Assembly: GCA_016932145.1 (NCBI GenBank)
Contig: JAFGDI010000320.1
Location: forward strand, 1-11,803
DNA: 11,803 nucleotides
Direction of reading: 5' to 3'
Source of the DNA: Sedimentisphaerales bacterium
Lineage (GTDB): Bacteria; Planctomycetota; Phycisphaerae; Sedimentisphaerales; SM23-30
In this document: positions 5,455-11,803 of the stretch, one piece after another
How the letters are laid out: every line of letters begins with the position of its first letter
How positions within the stretch are numbered: the first letter of the stretch is position 1
The notes under the pieces: generated by a model
Told to the model about the DNA's origin: nothing
Databases searched by the model: none
The model's input: only the letters and a program-made list of their open reading frames with translations
Program-made: the position numbers and the translations under genes

Positions 5455-7344
5455 ATGCAAAAAGAATCAGAGAAAAATGAGTTACTGGCCAGAATACTGG
5501 CTAATTCCAGTCAGGCGGTTGTCGTGCTGGATGCTCAGGGCATTATTAAGCTGGCCAATGATCGTTCGCTTGAGTTTCTGGCTCAGGGCAATAGTGATTG
5601 CGTTGGTGATCCTTTTGGTACATTAGTGAACGATCAGGGTGGTGGGCTGCTGGCTGACTTGCGTAATCTGGCTGGTGCTGCCGGCGGCTGCTGTGAGGTT
5701 GACCAATTGCTTACCCTGTCAGGCGGACGGGTGTTAAATGTTCGGGTCAGGGCGGTAATAAGTGGTACTGATCTTATCTTATATATAGATGATAATGCTG
5801 ATATTGACTGGCTGCGTCGTCAGTTGCAGATGACAACAGAGCAGATGGAACGCAATCTGCTGGTCGCTCGTGAGAAGGAAAGCTATCTTCGCTCTATATT
5901 TCGCAGTTCCGGCATTGGCATTGCTTTGTTAAACCTCAATGGTTCGATAGTAGAATGTAATGCGGTGTATCAGCAGCTTACCGGCCGAACGGTTGACCAG
6001 TTGCGAATGAAGTCTTTTGCCGCTTATCTGCATCCGGAAGATATGCGAGGGGCGACGGGCATATTTAACGACCTGGCGGCGGGTAAATGTGCCCACTATC
6101 AGATCGAGCAAAGGCAGATGCTGCCTGGTGATGAAGATTATGCCTGGGTAAAGGTTTCAGCTTCTCTTATTCGCTCTGTGAGCGGCCGGCCCGATTATGC
6201 CCTTTTTATAGTCGAAGATATCTCAGAGCAGAAGAAGGCGGAACTGTCATTCCATCAGAGTGAACTGAAGTATAGAGCCCTGTTTGAAGGTATGCTTGAT
6301 GGTTTTGCCTGTCATAAGGCCGTTCGTAATGCCGCTGGTGAAATAGAGCGATATGAGTTCACCGAGGTGAATGATGCCTGTGCCGATATACTGAAGCTAA
6401 ATCGCGAGCAGGTCATAGGCAAGTCGCTGGTCGAAGTGGCTGCTCTTACTGATTTTACCCTGGAATGGGACAAGCTCTATCATAAGGTAGATCAGTGTCG
6501 TATCCATATCCGTCATGATATTTACTCATACAATCAGGGCAGGTGGTATTCGGTTCTGGCCTATAGTCCGCAGCCGGATTATTTTGTGACTTATATCGAA
6601 GATATAACCGAACGCCGCCAGATCGAGGAAGAGATCCGCGTGTTTGCTACTGAACTGGAGTGTAGTAATCGCGAGCTGGAGCATTTTGTAACTCGTGCCT
6701 CAGGTGAGCTTTCGGGTCGGTTAGAGCAGATAGCGACGACGATAACCGAACTAAATGAAGATCAGCAGGTGGCCCAGTCTCAGCAGGCGGCTCGCTCACT
6801 TTCTGCTATAGTCGGGCATTGCGATAGCTTGCAGGGTATGCTTGATGGGCTGTTGGTCTATTCTCGTATGGTATATCGTGGTAATCCGCTGGAAAATGTC
6901 GATCTCAATGATATTATGATGACCGTCAGGACTATTCTGGCCAGTCGGCTGGCACAGGGTGATCTGGTTTTGCAATGGGGTAATATGCCGGTGGTATTTG
7001 CCGATCGTCAGCAGATCGAGATGATGTTCGTTAAGATAATCGAGGCCCTTGACCTCTTTGCCTTGTCCGAAGTATTACAGGTACAGATCTCCGCGGTCCA
7101 GTCTGGTAAATATTGGAATATTAATCTGGCGGCCAGTCCGGTAGATATGCCGCAGAAGCTGTTGCGGATCATCTTCGATGTCTTCCGTTCCTTTGAATAT
7201 CGTGATAAAACCTATAGTACCGGCATACATCTGCCCCTGTGCAAAAAGATCATGGAACGCCATGAAGGGCAGATCGCCGTAGCTCTGGCAGAGTCCGATA
7301 AGTGTGTGTTCCACCTTACTTTCCCCATTCCCTCAGTAGAATAG
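5455..7344 (+). CDS. Three-PAS protein with degenerate histidine kinase core
   Basis: A 629-residue soluble protein with no membrane segment. It has PAS1 (about 10-112), a helical linker (about 116-142), PAS2 (about 142-257, ending VEDISEQKKAE), PAS3 (about 268-386, ending IEDITERRQIEEE), a HisKA-like helical region (about 390-470) and a HATPase_c-like region (about 490-625). The kinase core follows the phytochrome/PAS type but its catalytic residues are gone. The H-box ASHDL reads ASGEL, with G417 at the His position. The N-box reads KIIEAL (527-532), without either Asn. G1 reads AASPV (559-563) instead of DNGIG. G2 reads STGIHLP (588-594) instead of GTGIGLA. Surrounding family features persist (IIFDVFRSFEYRD, CKKIMERHEGQI), so the frame is intact. 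It is probably a pseudokinase that relays PAS signals by protein contact. No response regulator gene adjoins it. The ATG lacks a good SD. Confidence 0.85.
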   Translation: MQKESEKNELLARILANSSQAVVVLDAQGIIKLANDRSLEFLAQGNSDCVGDPFGTLVNDQGGGLLADLRNLAGAAGGCCEVDQLLTLSGGRVLNVRVRAVISGTDLILYIDDNADIDWLRRQLQMTTEQMERNLLVAREKESYLRSIFRSSGIGIALLNLNGSIVECNAVYQQLTGRTVDQLRMKSFAAYLHPEDMRGATGIFNDLAAGKCAHYQIEQRQMLPGDEDYAWVKVSASLIRSVSGRPDYALFIVEDISEQKKAELSFHQSELKYRALFEGMLDGFACHKAVRNAAGEIERYEFTEVNDACADILKLNREQVIGKSLVEVAALTDFTLEWDKLYHKVDQCRIHIRHDIYSYNQGRWYSVLAYSPQPDYFVTYIEDITERRQIEEEIRVFATELECSNRELEHFVTRASGELSGRLEQIATTITELNEDQQVAQSQQAARSLSAIVGHCDSLQGMLDGLLVYSRMVYRGNPLENVDLNDIMMTVRTILASRLAQGDLVLQWGNMPVVFADRQQIEMMFVKIIEALDLFALSEVLQVQISAVQSGKYWNINLAASPVDMPQKLLRIIFDVFRSFEYRDKTYSTGIHLPLCKKIMERHEGQIAVALAESDKCVFHLTFPIPSVE

Positions 7345-7434
7345 ATAAGAAATTTCACTTCTGATAAAGGTGTTTTTATCTTAATCTCTTTATAGGTATA
7401 TGCTTATGTAAAAATACTTTTTCTTGTCTCGGGC

Positions 7435-7463
7435 TTGACTTTTGTCTGTATTCATCGTATTAT
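7435..7463 (+). promoter_or_regulatory. Promoter of the arsR-family gene and probably its operon
   Basis: TTGACT (7435-7440) and TATTAT (7458-7463) are separated by 17 bp and each is one base from consensus. The predicted start of transcription, near 7470, lies only two bases before the ATG at 7472. The message would be essentially leaderless, or would begin at the second ATG (7484) with a very short leader. Confidence 0.65.
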
Positions 7464-7478
7464 CCTAATATATGAATA
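7449..7478. promoter_or_regulatory. Candidate autoregulatory operator dyad
   Basis: TATTCAT (7449-7455) and ATGAATA (7472-7478) are perfect 7-bp inverted arms separated by 16 bp. They straddle the -10 element, the expected transcription start and the first start codon. This is where an ArsR-family repressor would block its own promoter. The arms face outward relative to the TGAA-Nx-TTCA order common in ArsR/SmtB sites, so the assignment is tentative. Confidence 0.4.
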
Positions 7479-7765
7479 ATGCAATGAACGATAAAACGAT
7501 AGATTTTGAGAAGAATAGTGATTTGTTAAAGGCTTTGGCCCATCCGGTGCGTTTGCGTATGGTATGTGGTCTTATGTCAGGCGATGGCTGTAATGTAAAT
7601 AAAATAGTAGAGAATTTACAATTACCGCAATCAACAGTATCGCAGCATCTTTCGGTGTTGCGTGGGCAGGGCATAATAAACTATCGCAAAGAAGGTGTAA
7701 AAACCTGTTACTATGTAACTGATGAGAGAGTGAAGAAGCTCATATATGTTCTTAAAGGTGAATGA
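7472..7765 (+). CDS. ArsR-family winged-helix repressor, likely sulfur- or metal-responsive
   Basis: A 97-residue winged-helix repressor of typical ArsR/SmtB length. DLLKALAHPVRLRMV is the family N-terminal helix pair. LPQSTVSQHLSVLRGQGII (about 51-69) is the recognition HTH, and YRKEGVKTCYYVTDERV is the beta wing. The arsenic-sensor ELCVCDL motif is absent: the region reads GCNVNKIV, with one Cys (C40). Other cysteines are C32 in helix 2 and C79 in the wing. In persulfide sensors such as SqrR/BigR one reactive Cys lies in helix 2, like C32, but their second Cys lies in a C-terminal helix not obvious here. Inference: it represses the downstream CoA-disulfide reductase/rhodanese and transporter genes and is released by sulfane sulfur, thiols or metal. 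Start uncertain: ATG 7472 or ATG 7484, neither with an SD. Confidence 0.87.
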   Translation: MNNAMNDKTIDFEKNSDLLKALAHPVRLRMVCGLMSGDGCNVNKIVENLQLPQSTVSQHLSVLRGQGIINYRKEGVKTCYYVTDERVKKLIYVLKGE

Positions 7766-7845
7766 AATAAGGCTTTGTGTGATAGTCAGTTATTTTTGTC
7801 TTTATCTGGCTGTCAAATAAACGGGTTAGAACAGGAGATAGTACA

Positions 7846-9525
7846 ATGGCGTTAAAAGTGGTAATAGTAGGTGGTGTGGCTGCCGGTCCGAAAGTGGCTT
7901 CAAGAATAGTTCGTTTGTGCCCTGAGGCCCAGGTGACTTTGTTTGAGATGGGCGAGTTCCTCAGTTATGCCGGGTGCGGCTTGCCTTATTATATTTCAGG
8001 CGTAGTAAAAGAGCAGAAAGAGCTGATGAGTACGCCGGTAGGTGTGGTGCGTGATCCGGTATTTTTCCAGAATGTCAAAAATGTGAAGATCTGCAATCAT
8101 ACCGAAGTAACCGCAATTGACCGTCAGAATAAGAAAGTATCGGCCCGTAATCTGAAAGATAATACAACCTGTGAGGTTGCTTATGATAAACTCGTACTGG
8201 CAACTGGTGCATCTTCTTTTGTGCCGCCGATCGAGGGAACAAAATTGCAGCATGTATATACCCTGCACGGCGTAGAAGATGCCGAGGGTATCAAAGCCAG
8301 CTTCAAGGAAAGGTCGGCCCAGAATGTCACTATAGTTGGCGGTGGTCTGATCGGTATTGAAATGGCAGAGGCTTTTGCTGAGATGGGAGCCCGTGTTACA
8401 GTAGTTGAAGCTATGGATCAGATACTGACCTTTTTAGACTGGGAAATGGCCTTACAGGTAGTTAAGCATCTCAATGCCAAAGGCGTGAAGGTTCTCACTG
8501 GCACTAAGGTAAGTGCCCTGGTGGGTAATGGCTCTGTCGAAAAGGTGATAACAGACAAAGGAGAGATACCCAGTGAGATAGCTATTATTGCTGTTGGTGT
8601 AAGACCCAGTAGCTCTTTGGCAAAAGCTGCCGGTCTGGAAGTTGGCAAGGGCGGCGGTATAGTCGTGAATGATAAGATGCAGACCTCTGACCCGGATATT
8701 TTTGCAGCAGGCGATTGCGTGGAGATGACCAATATGGTTACTGGCAAGCCATGTTATGTGCCGCTTGGTTCAACGGCCAATAAGCAGGGTCGTGTAGCTG
8801 CTGATAATATTTGCGGCAGCGGCCGTGATCGGTTCCCCGGCGTATTAGGCACAGCCATATGTAAGGTCTTTGATTTTGCCGTTGGTGCTACTGGCCTGTC
8901 TGAGGTCAGGGCCAAAGCTGAGGGTTATGATGTTATTACGGTTCTGACACCGGCCCCTGATAAGGCTCATTTCTATCCGACTGCTAAAACGGTTATGCTC
9001 AAGCTGGTAGTAGATAAAGCTACTCGCCGTTTATTGGGTATGCAGGGCGTTGGTCCGGGCGATGCCGATAAACGGATCGATGTGGCAGCTACGGCGATAA
9101 CGGCAAAGATGACTGTTGATGATATAGCGAATCTGGATCTGGCCTATGCTCCTCCTTTTGCCCCGGCGATGGATAATATAATCACTGCGGCTAATATCGC
9201 CCGTAATAAGCTCGATGGTATATTTGAGTCTGTGACCCCGATGGAGGTTAAGGCTATGCTCGATGCCGGTCAGGATATCTTCCTGCTCGATGTTCGCACG
9301 CCAGATGAGTATAATGCGGCCCGTATTCCCGGTGGAGTTCTGATACCGCTGGGCAAGGTTCGTACCAGTCTGGATAAGATACCGCACGATAAGCCGGTGA
9401 TCGCATTTTGTAAGATATCATTACGAGGCTATGAAGCGGCCCTGATATTAAAGGCCAACGGTTATACCAATGTCAAAGTAATGGACGGCGGTGTGGTAAT
9501 GTGGCCCTATGGACTCGAAAATTGA
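7846..9525 (+). CDS. CoA-disulfide reductase fused to rhodanese (CoADR-Rhd)
   Basis: Flavoprotein of the single-cysteine pyridine nucleotide-disulfide oxidoreductase group, which reduces CoA disulfide, CoA persulfide or polysulfide with NAD(P)H in the cytoplasm. The FAD-binding site is VVIVGGVAAG (5-14). The active-site motif SYAGCGLPYY places the redox Cys at C44. The NAD(P)-binding glycine motif is IVGGGLIGIE (near 163-172), the second FAD motif is the TSDPDIFAAGD stretch, and a dimerisation domain spans about 335-445. The C-terminal rhodanese domain (about 460-557) starts at VTPMEVKAMLD, contains LLDVRTPDEY and keeps the catalytic Cys C522 in FCKISLRGY. Length 559 matches the fused form of the family. 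AGGAGAT at 7833-7839 supports the ATG. It lies 80 bp after the arsR-family gene and 22 bp before the transporter gene, consistent with one regulated operon. Confidence 0.93.
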   Translation: MALKVVIVGGVAAGPKVASRIVRLCPEAQVTLFEMGEFLSYAGCGLPYYISGVVKEQKELMSTPVGVVRDPVFFQNVKNVKICNHTEVTAIDRQNKKVSARNLKDNTTCEVAYDKLVLATGASSFVPPIEGTKLQHVYTLHGVEDAEGIKASFKERSAQNVTIVGGGLIGIEMAEAFAEMGARVTVVEAMDQILTFLDWEMALQVVKHLNAKGVKVLTGTKVSALVGNGSVEKVITDKGEIPSEIAIIAVGVRPSSSLAKAAGLEVGKGGGIVVNDKMQTSDPDIFAAGDCVEMTNMVTGKPCYVPLGSTANKQGRVAADNICGSGRDRFPGVLGTAICKVFDFAVGATGLSEVRAKAEGYDVITVLTPAPDKAHFYPTAKTVMLKLVVDKATRRLLGMQGVGPGDADKRIDVAATAITAKMTVDDIANLDLAYAPPFAPAMDNIITAANIARNKLDGIFESVTPMEVKAMLDAGQDIFLLDVRTPDEYNAARIPGGVLIPLGKVRTSLDKIPHDKPVIAFCKISLRGYEAALILKANGYTNVKVMDGGVVMWPYGLEN

Positions 9526-9547
9526 TTAAAGAGATCGAGGATTAAGT

Positions 9548-10552
9548 ATGATCGTATTTCGTGTTTTAAGTTTATTACAGAAGAATCTGGTATATTCCAT
9601 ACCGGCTTTTATGCTTGCAGGTATTATTGTCGGCTGGCTGGCAGATGTCTCAGCTTTGAAGGCAACGGTTATGCCGCTTACTTTTCTTATGGTATATCCC
9701 ATGATGGTAAATATGCAGTTGAAAAAGCTGCTTACCCATGGTGATACAAAATTGCAGTTGTTAACTCAGTTGATCAATTTTGGCATAATACCTTTTATTG
9801 CCTTTGGTATTGGCAAGCTGTTCTTTGCCGATGCACCCCTGATCGCATTGGGGCTTTTACTGGCTTCACTGCTGCCTACCAGCGGTATGACTATATCATA
9901 TACCGGCTTTGCCAGGGGCAATATGAATGCCGCGGTAAAGATGACAGTTGTCGGCCTTATTCTCGGTTCGCTGGCAGCTCCATTGTATGCCCGTTATCTG
10001 ATGGGGGCGGTAGTAGAGATACCTCTGGCTAATATATTTGGCCAGATAGTGCTTATGGTCTTTCTGCCGCTGCTTGCCGGCAATGTTACTCAGCGACTAT
10101 TAGTCAGTCGCTATGGTCAGGAGAAGTATAACACCGACCTCAAAAATAAATTCCCGCTCTTTTCTACTCTGGGCGTATTGGGTATTGTCTTTGTTGCTAT
10201 GGCTTTGAAGTCCAGGACTATTATTGCTCAGCCGGCTTTATTGTTAAAGCTGATCGTTCCATTGTTATTGCTTTATGTGTTTAATTTCGGCTTAAGTACG
10301 ATCGTTGGCAAACTGCTGCTTACTCGCAACGATGCTATTGCTCTGGTCTATGGTACGGTAATGAGAAATCTCTCGATCGCTCTGGCTATTGCCATGACCG
10401 TTTTTGGTCAGCAGGGTTCAGACATAGCCCTGATCATTGCAATGGCTTATATTATTCAGGTGCAGGGGGCAGCCTGGTATGGCAAGTTCTCTGACAAAAT
10501 ATTTGGTGAGCCCGAGCTGGAGACGCCAGTGAGCTATCGGGCAGCTTCCTGA
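9548..10552 (+). CDS. Bile acid:sodium symporter/Acr3-superfamily transporter, cysteine-free
   Basis: A 334-residue integral membrane protein with about nine or ten hydrophobic segments, beginning PAFMLAGIIVGWLAD and ending near IALIIAMAYIIQVQ. Its overall pattern fits the BART superfamily (SBF/Acr3). MVNMQLKKLL after the second segment, the discontinuous-helix-like LLPTSGMTISYTGFARGNMNAA near residue 110, and FARGN are consistent with this family. Acr3 arsenite exporters carry an essential Cys in the fourth membrane helix. Here the matching stretch reads PTSGMT, and the whole protein contains no cysteine, so classical arsenite export is unlikely. CGAGG at 9536-9540, seven nt before the ATG, and the 22-bp gap from the CoADR-rhodanese gene indicate co-transcription. 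I infer transport of a sulfur-containing anion or similar small solute coupled to that enzyme; the substrate cannot be read from sequence. Confidence 0.8.
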   Translation: MIVFRVLSLLQKNLVYSIPAFMLAGIIVGWLADVSALKATVMPLTFLMVYPMMVNMQLKKLLTHGDTKLQLLTQLINFGIIPFIAFGIGKLFFADAPLIALGLLLASLLPTSGMTISYTGFARGNMNAAVKMTVVGLILGSLAAPLYARYLMGAVVEIPLANIFGQIVLMVFLPLLAGNVTQRLLVSRYGQEKYNTDLKNKFPLFSTLGVLGIVFVAMALKSRTIIAQPALLLKLIVPLLLLYVFNFGLSTIVGKLLLTRNDAIALVYGTVMRNLSIALAIAMTVFGQQGSDIALIIAMAYIIQVQGAAWYGKFSDKIFGEPELETPVSYRAAS

Positions 10553-10553
10553 T

Positions 10554-10597
10554 AAAAAAAAACGGAGAGCGAACAAAAGTTCAGCTCTCCGTTTTTT
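10554..10597. terminator. Bidirectional intrinsic terminator between convergent genes
   Basis: AACGGAGAGC-GAAC (10561-10574) pairs with GTTC-A-GCTCTCCGTT (10579-10593), with a four-base loop and a single bulged A. T6 follows on the + strand (10592-10597). A9 precedes it (10554-10562), giving a T-run on the minus strand. It therefore ends both the transporter operon and the hydrolase gene, whose stop codon lies 30 bp away. Confidence 0.92.
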
Positions 10598-10627
10598 ATT
10601 TTATTTCCAGCTTCAGGGCAGGTTCTT

Positions 10628-11458
10628 TTATTCAAAGGTTATCGTATCGCCGCAATGGCAGATCCTGACCCGGTCGGGCATGCTTTCCTGCATGGCAGCA
10701 ACGGCTCTTTCGCCTGTGCAATGCAGGGGTATTATCTGTTTGATATCTCGCTTGAGCAATTCGGTGATAGTCTGGTCGAGCTTTTCCTGATTGGCACTTT
10801 CCAGGTGCATACCGCCAATAACGGCGTGTATCGGTTTGTTATTACTGACCTTGTCAATATAGTCCAGCGTATTAACCACTCCGGCGTGAGCACAGCCCAG
10901 TAATACTACCAGGCCCAGGTCGGTTTTGATAAATACCGCCTGATCGTCCAGAACAGAGTCGGGCTTGGAACCGTTTATATTGAGTGAAAACTTTATCTCT
11001 GGTTTCTCGAACGGACAATTACGCGGTATGCCGCCAGTTACGCCTATGCCAGGTGTTATTACAGTGGGGGTGTCGGTAAAGACTTTCCAGTGCTTATTTA
11101 TTATCTGACGGGAACGACGCGGCATACCTATATAATGCATGCCATCAGGTCGCCGACTGTAACGGCCCCAGCAGGCCTTCGAGTGCATACAGACACTGGC
11201 CTCAGGTGCCAGCTTTAATACTGCCGGTGCCCCGCCGGTGTGGTCGTAATGGCCATGACTCAGGACTAATATGTCTGTCTGGCTCAGGTCTATGCCCAGA
11301 GTCTGGGCGTTCTGGGCGACTAAACCGCTCTGACCGGCATCAAGAAGAACTTTATGATCTCGATAGTCGATCCATAGCGACAAGCCATGCTCTACCCCCA
11401 GATCGGTTCGCTCTGTAGTATTTTCAACCAGTATTGTTATTTGCAGACGATTCGGCAT
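10628..11458 (-). CDS. MBL-fold metal-dependent hydrolase (COG1237-like)
   Basis: A 276-residue cytoplasmic metallo-beta-lactamase-fold protein. The metal-binding motif is complete: HGHYDH gives H68, H70, D72 and H73, with H191 in GCAHAG. Further conserved positions are GGMHL (H218) and PLHCTGE (H246). These motifs and the length match the COG1237 group, which includes proteins often annotated as dihydropterin-ribofuranosylaminobenzene phosphate synthase-like. The true substrate of most members, including this one, is unknown. Several extra cysteines (C90, C96, C148, C189, C247) are present. It has its own promoter, AGGAG at 11466-11470 seven nt before the ATG, and shares the bidirectional terminator. 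It converges on the sulfur operon but is not part of it. The SD lies in the loop of a small TATAC-TCCT-GTATA inverted repeat (11462-11475, + strand reading). Confidence 0.9.
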   Translation of the reverse strand: MPNRLQITILVENTTERTDLGVEHGLSLWIDYRDHKVLLDAGQSGLVAQNAQTLGIDLSQTDILVLSHGHYDHTGGAPAVLKLAPEASVCMHSKACWGRYSRRPDGMHYIGMPRRSRQIINKHWKVFTDTPTVITPGIGVTGGIPRNCPFEKPEIKFSLNINGSKPDSVLDDQAVFIKTDLGLVVLLGCAHAGVVNTLDYIDKVSNNKPIHAVIGGMHLESANQEKLDQTITELLKRDIKQIIPLHCTGERAVAAMQESMPDRVRICHCGDTITFE

Positions 11459-11461
11459 CTA

Positions 11462-11475
11462 TATACTCCTGTATA
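11462..11475 (-). promoter_or_regulatory. Small inverted repeat enclosing the SD of the hydrolase gene
   Basis: TATAC and GTATA are perfect 5-bp inverted arms around TCCT on the + strand, which is AGGA in the message. The SD would sit in the loop, exposed or partly masked. The stem is short and AT-rich, so it may have no effect. Confidence 0.3.
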
Positions 11476-11485
11476 GTAAACCTTT

Positions 11486-11514
11486 ATTATACAGAACCGG
11501 GTCGATTGGGCCAA
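11486..11514 (-). promoter_or_regulatory. Promoter of the MBL-fold hydrolase gene
   Basis: On the minus strand, TTGGCC (11509-11514) and TATAAT (11486-11491) are separated by 17 bp. Transcription should start near 11479, giving a leader of about 20 nt that contains the AGGAG. The -35 lies about 15 bp past the end of the preceding minus-strand terminator. Confidence 0.65.
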
Positions 11515-11528
11515 TGAAATAATCCAGC

Positions 11529-11564
11529 AAAAAAAAGGATACTTTCCCGTTAAGAAAAGTATCC
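11529..11564 (-). terminator. Minus-strand intrinsic terminator for a gene entering from the right
   Basis: GGATACTTT (11537-11545) and AAAGTATCC (11556-11564) form a perfect 9-bp stem with a 10-nt loop. On the minus strand this is followed by T8 (11536 down to 11529). There is no T-run in the + direction. It must serve a minus-strand transcript whose gene lies at or beyond the right edge. Confidence 0.8.
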
Positions 11565-11748
11565 CCGAATTGTGTTCGTTTGCATCTTCTGTGAATATCA
11601 CATCATAGCAAACTTGAATAGGAGCTCATTTGCTTATATTGAATAAGCTGGTCTCTATTGTAGAATATTGCATTATTACACGCAAGAGTTTTTTTATTTA
11701 AATCTTTTGCATTCTTTTGAAAAAATAGGACTTTATTTGTCATTTCTG
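11565..11748. other. AT-rich stretch without a recognisable gene
   Basis: No convincing coding frame on either strand. The only clear structure is a perfect small hairpin, GCTTAT-ATTGA-ATAAGC (11632-11648). It may be the 3' untranslated region of the gene that uses the terminator at 11529-11564. Confidence 0.45.
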
Positions 11749-11802
11749 CTACTTTGCGGTTTCCAATTCTGCTTTAAGTGTATTATTGTATATGCTCAGG
11801 CA
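11749..11802 (-). CDS. Possible 3' end of a minus-strand gene cut by the window edge
   Basis: Read from the right edge, one minus-strand frame is open for 17 codons and ends with TAG at 11749-11751. It gives CLSIYNNTLKAELETAK, which looks like a plausible helical C-terminus. The terminator at 11529-11564 requires some minus-strand gene here, but a 3' untranslated stretch of about 185 nt would be long. Too short to assign a function. Confidence 0.25.
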   Translation of the reverse strand, partial: CLSIYNNTLKAELETAK

Positions 11803-11803
11803 T

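Noticed and set aside
7781..7814. Stem GATAGTCAG/CTGGCTGTC between the arsR-family and CoADR genes as an attenuator
   Set aside because: It needs two G-U pairs, has a 16-nt AT-rich loop and is followed by no T-run, so it is weak evidence for regulation or termination.
9548..10552. Arsenite exporter Acr3/ArsB
   Set aside because: No cysteine anywhere, including the membrane position that Acr3 requires, and the operon partner is a sulfur enzyme rather than an arsenate reductase.

Overview
The window carries eight well-supported genes, one weakly supported gene fragment at the right edge, and two gene-free stretches rich in repeats. Base composition is moderate. Some starts have clear Shine-Dalgarno (SD) sequences and others have none, and sigma70-type promoters are easy to read. 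The mixed SD use, the coenzyme-A disulfide reductase/rhodanese operon and the repeat-filled spacers would fit an environmental, possibly anaerobic, bacterium, perhaps of the Planctomycetota/PVC type. No marker gene here settles the taxonomy, so this is a low-confidence guess.

Left part (1-3696, all +): a PlsC-like acyltransferase with a consensus-like promoter placed so close that the leader is only about 8 nt; ribulose-phosphate 3-epimerase (rpe), with an SD-backed ATG 24 nt inside the longest frame; and a Uup-type ABC-F ATPase. These look like ordinary housekeeping genes.

Middle (3697-5454): a 370-bp spacer holds a hairpin that recurs as a partial copy and a separate 180-bp segment bounded by 13-bp inverted repeats. 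It is followed by a minus-strand STAS/SpoIIAA-like small protein whose real start is probably a GTG at 4483. A 541-bp spacer follows with a perfect 28-bp direct repeat. Next comes a self-contained unit for an unrecognised, highly charged 77-residue protein: perfect consensus promoter, SD and strong terminator.

Centre (5374-7344): a soluble protein with three PAS domains and a histidine-kinase-like C-terminus. The phosphoacceptor His, the N-box asparagines and the G1 DxGxG motif are all replaced, so it is probably a pseudokinase that senses but cannot autophosphorylate.

Right (7435-10597): an ArsR-family repressor with its own promoter and overlapping dyad, a CoA-disulfide reductase fused to rhodanese, and a cysteine-free transporter of the bile acid:sodium symporter/Acr3 superfamily. 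The last two genes are 22 bp apart and the unit ends at a bidirectional terminator. This looks like a regulated sulfane-sulfur/thiol module and is the most promising functional system here. A convergent metallo-beta-lactamase-fold hydrolase with its own promoter follows. A minus-strand terminator at 11529-11564 implies another minus-strand gene entering from the right.
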